From NCBI RefSeq assembly GCF_902167635.1, contig NZ_CABHMS010000005.1:459484-523483 (forward strand): 64,000 nucleotides of DNA, in the 5' to 3' direction. Each line of letters opens with the position of its first letter. Positions within the stretch are counted from its first letter, which is position 1. Below, piece by piece: positions 60,506-64,000 of this stretch. The DNA comes from Chitinophaga vietnamensis. GTDB taxonomy: Bacteria > Bacteroidota > Bacteroidia > Chitinophagales > Chitinophagaceae. Made by a program: the position numbers and the translations under genes. Below the pieces are notes generated by a model, which was given only the letters and a program-made list of their open reading frames with translations, ran no database searches and was not told the origin of the DNA.

Positions 60506-61531
60506 ATGAAAAAAGTAACGAATCAGTTTCAAACGCAGGACACTACCTATTTTTTAGGAGCGAGCCTGCAACAATTAGGGGATCATGTAGACAGGAACAG
60601 GGCTGTGCTGGTGGTAGATGAAAATGTGGAGCGGTATCACGGCCATGACCTGCAAGGCTGGAAGAAGATCGTAGTGCCGGCGGGAGAAGAGGAGAAGCAC
60701 ATGGCCACCATCGAGCGCATCATCGATGGGCTGGTAGCACATGAGGCCGACCGCAAAACCACGCTGGTAGGCATTGGCGGCGGTATGATGACAGATGTGG
60801 CCGGTTTTGCCGCCAGCATTTATATGCGCGGTATTCCTTTCGGTTTTGTACCCAGCACTTTGCTGGCACAGGTGGATGCTTCCATCGGCGGCAAGAATGG
60901 CGTGAGCCATGGCAAGCACAAAAACCTGCTGGGCGTGATCCGTCAGCCTGAATTTATTCTCTTCGATTATGCGTTACCGTTAACCATGCCCGATGAAGAA
61001 TGGCATAATGGTTTTGCAGAGATCATCAAATATGCGTGCATCATGGATGCCGCGCTGTTCGATTACCTGGAGGCCAACCGCAGCAAAGCGCTGGCCCGCG
61101 ATGTGAACGTACTGGAATACCTGGTGGAAAAATCCGTTGCGGCCAAAACGAAAGTAGTGCTGGAAGACGAGTTTGAGACAGGCCCGCGCCGCTGGCTGAA
61201 CTTCGGCCATACATTGGGGCACGCCGTAGAAAAGCTGGAACACATCGCCCACGGAAAAGCAGTGGCCATCGGCATGGTGGCGGCAGCGCGCTTCTCCGAA
61301 AAGCTGATGAACCTGCCCAATGCGCAAACCCTGCGCCTCATCAAACTGATCAACGACTATCAATTGCCCGTGGCTTTCACATCAGACAAAGCAGCGGTAT
61401 TCGATATCTTCAAACTGGATAAAAAAAGAGAGAAGGACGTGATACATTTTGTTTTGCTGGAAGAGATAGGCAAGGCTACCACCATGCCTGTGCCCATTGC
61501 AGAACTGAACGGCTTATTGCAGGAGTTGTAA
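60506..61531 (+). CDS. aroB: 3-dehydroquinate synthase AroB
   Basis: NAD- and metal-dependent cyclase of 341 aa, second step of the shikimate pathway. Landmarks are GIGGGMMTDVAGFAASIYMRG, PSTLLAQVDASIGGKNGVSHG and the metal His motif FGHTLGHAVEKL. The length is normal for the family. Confidence 0.97.
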   Translation: MKKVTNQFQTQDTTYFLGASLQQLGDHVDRNRAVLVVDENVERYHGHDLQGWKKIVVPAGEEEKHMATIERIIDGLVAHEADRKTTLVGIGGGMMTDVAGFAASIYMRGIPFGFVPSTLLAQVDASIGGKNGVSHGKHKNLLGVIRQPEFILFDYALPLTMPDEEWHNGFAEIIKYACIMDAALFDYLEANRSKALARDVNVLEYLVEKSVAAKTKVVLEDEFETGPRRWLNFGHTLGHAVEKLEHIAHGKAVAIGMVAAARFSEKLMNLPNAQTLRLIKLINDYQLPVAFTSDKAAVFDIFKLDKKREKDVIHFVLLEEIGKATTMPVPIAELNGLLQEL

Positions 61532-61568
61532 TTTTTTAAACATTAAAACGGCTACACCACATATACAT

Positions 61569-62837
61569 ATGCAAGTTACTGTATCACCAGCCATCATACG
61601 GGGCACGGTTACGGCCAATCCCTCCAAGAGTGCCATGCAACGCGCTGTGGCAGCGGCTTTGCTGGCAAAGGGCAAAAGTATTATCCGTAACCCGGGCCTT
61701 AGCAACGATTGTCTGGCCGCCCTGGAGGTGGCAGAAAACCTCGGCGCAAAGATCAAAAGGGAAGCAGACTATTTTGAGATCACCAGCAATGGTGTACATC
61801 CGTTTTATGATGAGATCAACTGCGGAGAGTCTGGCCTCGGTATCCGCATGTTCACGCCCATAGCGGCTTTGGCATCTATCCCCATCACCATCAGCGGGCA
61901 TGGTAGCTTAACCACGCGCCCGATGAACTTCTTTGAAGAGGTGCTGCCCCAGCTGGATGTGAAATGCACTACGCAGGAAGGCAAGCTGCCCCTGCACATC
62001 GAAGGGCCTTTACAACCGAAGAATATCACCATCGACGGCTCGCTCAGTTCGCAGTTCCTCACAGGCCTGCTGATGGCCTATGGCGCTGCTGCCGAAGAGG
62101 TGACCATCACCGTAAAAGATCTTAAAAGCAAACCATATATCGCGTTAACCCTGCAACTGATGGAGCTTTTCGGCGTAAAGGTGGAAGAAACCAATTTCGA
62201 ACAGTTCCGCTTCGGCAAAAAGCAAGCGTACAAAGCGCAGGATTATACGGTAGAAGGCGATTGGAGTGGAGCAGCTTTCCTGCTGGTAGCCGCCGCGGTG
62301 GCCGGAAAGGCGGAAGTGCATCATATCAATACACAGTCTGCACAATCAGATAAAGCCATCCTGGAGGCTTTGCAGAAAGCCGGCGCTTCCATCCTGCCGG
62401 GCATGTTCACCATGGTCATCGAAAAGCATGGCCTGAATGCCTTTGAATTTGACGCTACCGATTGTCCGGATCTCTTCCCGCCGCTCGTAGCGCTCGCTGC
62501 TAACTGTAACGGTACTACGAAAATACAAGGCGTGAGTCGCCTTGCCCACAAAGAGAGCGACCGTGGTCTCACCTTGCAGGAAGAATTTGGCAAGATGGGT
62601 ATCCGCATCGATCTGCAAGGCGATGAAATGCTGGTGCATGGCGGCACCGGCCTCAAAGGCGCTACCGTACATTCGCATAACGATCACCGCATCGCGATGG
62701 CCTGCGCCATCGCAGCGCTCACCGCCGACGGACCAGTAGTGATCGAAAATGCGGAAGCGATCAACAAATCATATCCCGAATTTTATGATCATTTGCAGCA
62801 ACTTGGCGGTAAAGTGGCCATCGCGGCAAATGCATAA
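61569..62837 (+). CDS. aroA: EPSP synthase AroA
   Basis: 3-phosphoshikimate 1-carboxyvinyltransferase of 422 aa, sixth step of the shikimate pathway. The PEP/shikimate region is NPSKSAMQRAVAAALLAKG, followed by NCGESGLGIRMFTPIAAL, SSQFLTGLLMA and the C-terminal HSHNDHRIAMACAIAAL. It follows aroB after 37 bases. Confidence 0.96.
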   Translation: MQVTVSPAIIRGTVTANPSKSAMQRAVAAALLAKGKSIIRNPGLSNDCLAALEVAENLGAKIKREADYFEITSNGVHPFYDEINCGESGLGIRMFTPIAALASIPITISGHGSLTTRPMNFFEEVLPQLDVKCTTQEGKLPLHIEGPLQPKNITIDGSLSSQFLTGLLMAYGAAAEEVTITVKDLKSKPYIALTLQLMELFGVKVEETNFEQFRFGKKQAYKAQDYTVEGDWSGAAFLLVAAAVAGKAEVHHINTQSAQSDKAILEALQKAGASILPGMFTMVIEKHGLNAFEFDATDCPDLFPPLVALAANCNGTTKIQGVSRLAHKESDRGLTLQEEFGKMGIRIDLQGDEMLVHGGTGLKGATVHSHNDHRIAMACAIAALTADGPVVIENAEAINKSYPEFYDHLQQLGGKVAIAANA

Positions 62838-62863
62838 TCATTTTCATTTTAAATCATCAGTGT

Positions 62864-63874
62864 GTGAATAGTTTTGGCAGAATATTCAGGGTAAATGTTT
62901 TTGGCGAGAGCCACGGCGCCAGCGTAGGAGTGAATATCGACGGTATTCCTGCCGGTATCCCTTTGAAGCAGGAAGATTTTCTGGCTGACCTCGAACGCCG
63001 TAAGGGCGGCGCACGGGGCACCACGCCGCGTAAGGAGGAAGACCTGCCCTTTATCAAATCGGGCGTGTTCAACGATCATACCACCGGTGCGCCTGTAACC
63101 ATCCTCTTTGAAAATAACAATACCCGCAGCACCGACTACGAAAAGCTGCGCGAGTTTCCACGGCCGGGCCATGCCGATTTTGTAGCGACCAAAAAATTCG
63201 GCGGTTTTGAAGATTACCGTGGTGGCGGGCATTTCAGCGGCAGGCTTACCCTTAACCTGGTAGCCGCCGGCGTGATCGCGAAGAAGATACTGGGTGATGA
63301 TATCCAGGTGAATGCGCGCATCACGGAAGTGGGCGGTTATGCCAACCCGGAAGAAGGACTGGAAGCGGCGATAGCGGCCAAAGACTCCGTTGGCGGCATC
63401 GTGGAATGTGTGGTCACCGGCCTGCCTATCGGCCTCGGCGAGCCTTTCTTTGACTCGCTGGAATCATCACTGGCGCATGCAGTATTTGCTATCCCCGCTA
63501 TCAAAGGCATCGAATTTGGCGCAGGCTTCGCCGCGGCCAAAATGAAAGGCCTCGAACACAACGACCCGATCGTGGATGCCAGCGGCAAAACCGCTACTAA
63601 TCACGCCGGCGGCATTGTGGGCGGTATCAGCAACGGTAATCCGCTCGTTTTTCGTATAGCCGTGAAGCCTACTTCCAGTACACCGAAAGAACAGCATACT
63701 TTAAATATCAAAAGCGGCGAGGTGGAAACCTTCAGCGTAAAAGGCCGTCATGACCTTTGCATCGCGCTGCGGGTGCCGGTGGTGCTGGAAGCCGTAACAG
63801 CCATGGTGCTGGCGGATTTCGTGCTGCTCGAGCAGCGCAGGCCGCGGGTATTTTCACGCAAAGACGCTAAGTAG
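62864..63874 (+). CDS. aroC: Chorismate synthase AroC
   Basis: FMN-dependent lyase of 336 aa, final step to chorismate. GTG start with the normal beginning MNSFGRIFRVNVFGESHGAS. Further motifs are RPGHADFVATKKFGG, YRGGGHFSGRLTLN and NHAGGIVGGISNG. After the family's usual end (AMVLADFVLLEQR) about ten extra residues (RPRVFSRKDAK) appear. The last of these, with the TAG stop, are encoded by a GCAAAG-type repeat, so the native 3' end seems to have been replaced. Confidence 0.95.
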   Translation: MNSFGRIFRVNVFGESHGASVGVNIDGIPAGIPLKQEDFLADLERRKGGARGTTPRKEEDLPFIKSGVFNDHTTGAPVTILFENNNTRSTDYEKLREFPRPGHADFVATKKFGGFEDYRGGGHFSGRLTLNLVAAGVIAKKILGDDIQVNARITEVGGYANPEEGLEAAIAAKDSVGGIVECVVTGLPIGLGEPFFDSLESSLAHAVFAIPAIKGIEFGAGFAAAKMKGLEHNDPIVDASGKTATNHAGGIVGGISNGNPLVFRIAVKPTSSTPKEQHTLNIKSGEVETFSVKGRHDLCIALRVPVVLEAVTAMVLADFVLLEQRRPRVFSRKDAK

Positions 63875-63889
63875 CAAAGGCGCAAAGCG
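63855..63889. repeat. GCAAAG-type short tandem repeat
   Basis: Degenerate octamer units ACGCAAAG, ACGCTAAG, TAGCAAAG, GCGCAAAG in direct order. This type of intergenic repeat occurs in many bacterial phyla. The first two units encode the last residues of AroC. Confidence 0.7.
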
Positions 63890-63917
63890 CAGAGGCTCGC
63901 TTCGCTCGCATTAATTT

Positions 63918-63990
63918 GGCTCAGGATTATAATGATTGAAAGGATTACCAGGATTTTTTTACAGGATTAATAAAGATTAAAGGAGATTGA
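63918..63990. repeat. AGGATT-type repeat at the right edge
   Basis: Begins GGCTCAGGATT and contains GATTGAAAGGATTACCAGG (63935-63953) in the same order as in the arm of the big palindrome (26889-26927). More AGGATTAA/AGATTAAA units follow. The inverse arm, if any, lies outside the window. Confidence 0.7.
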
Positions 63991-64000
63991 TGAGAAGATC

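Noticed and set aside
63918-63990. Insertion-sequence end at the right edge
   Set aside because: No transposase or target duplication is visible; the sequence matches the repeat arm at 26889-26927.
1-64000. tRNA or rRNA genes
   Set aside because: No stretch with the conserved TTCRA arm and acceptor pairing, or rRNA-like sequence, was noticed in the gaps; a dedicated tRNA scan was not possible.

Overview
The window looks like a chromosomal segment of a Bacteroidota bacterium, most likely a Chitinophaga-like member of the Chitinophagaceae. The evidence is: SusC/SusD outer-membrane nutrient receptor pairs, a FecI/FecR/STN-receptor signalling set, a protein with a type IX secretion type B sorting domain, several ECF sigma/anti-sigma pairs, and promoters that fit the Bacteroidota pattern (TTTG-like -33 box, about 19 bases, TAnnTTTG -7 box). 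No rRNA, tRNA, CRISPR array, transposase or phage gene was seen. The genus is an inference.

Layout. 1-8998 (minus strand): a regulated uptake locus read sigma factor, FecR-type anti-sigma, STN-containing SusC, SusD, then a second related SusC that runs off the left edge. 9083-11296: divergent AraC and LacI regulators around a perfect 82-bp palindrome. 11459-17430: an orphan 171-aa protein and a second SusC/SusD pair. 17494-22690: housekeeping genes mutS (minus), then a TrmH-type methyltransferase, a UbiA prenyltransferase, ruvX and def. 22758-25813: two tandem paralogous sigma/anti-sigma pairs, both with interrupted anti-sigma reading frames. 25929-33694: mixed genes, including a 222-bp perfect-arm palindrome that fits exactly between two convergent stop codons, a T9SS protein, an RluD-type pseudouridine synthase, lipB and an alpha-L-fucosidase. 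33826-35810: a nucleotidyltransferase/kinase pair. 36049-43982: the branched-chain amino acid operon ilvE-ilvD-ilvB-ilvN-ilvC-ilvA behind a leader peptide and attenuator. 44152-52911: an alcohol dehydrogenase, an FAD oxidoreductase and a xylose operon (symporter, xylB, xylA, aldose epimerase). 53009-55889: a CarboxypepD-like protein, an anti-sigma/serine-protease fusion with its sigma factor, and a small lipoprotein. 56039-63874: the aromatic operon pheA, aminotransferase, tyrA, DAHP synthase/chorismate mutase, aroB, aroA, aroC.

Most notable regulation. Three leader-peptide attenuators are legible. The ilv leader has nine consecutive Val/Ile codons. The aromatic operon has two attenuators in series: a 19-aa leader rich in Phe, Tyr and one Trp, then its own terminator, then a 30-aa leader rich in Phe/Tyr, then a second terminator. 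In all three an antiterminator segment near or overlapping the leader stop codon can pair with the 5' arm of the terminator, each time with one bulged base.

Most notable genome structure. A dispersed family of intergenic inverted repeats, mostly built from degenerate octamers of the type GGATTTAY, abuts or overlaps stop codons and sometimes forms perfect long palindromes. Several genes end inside these repeats.
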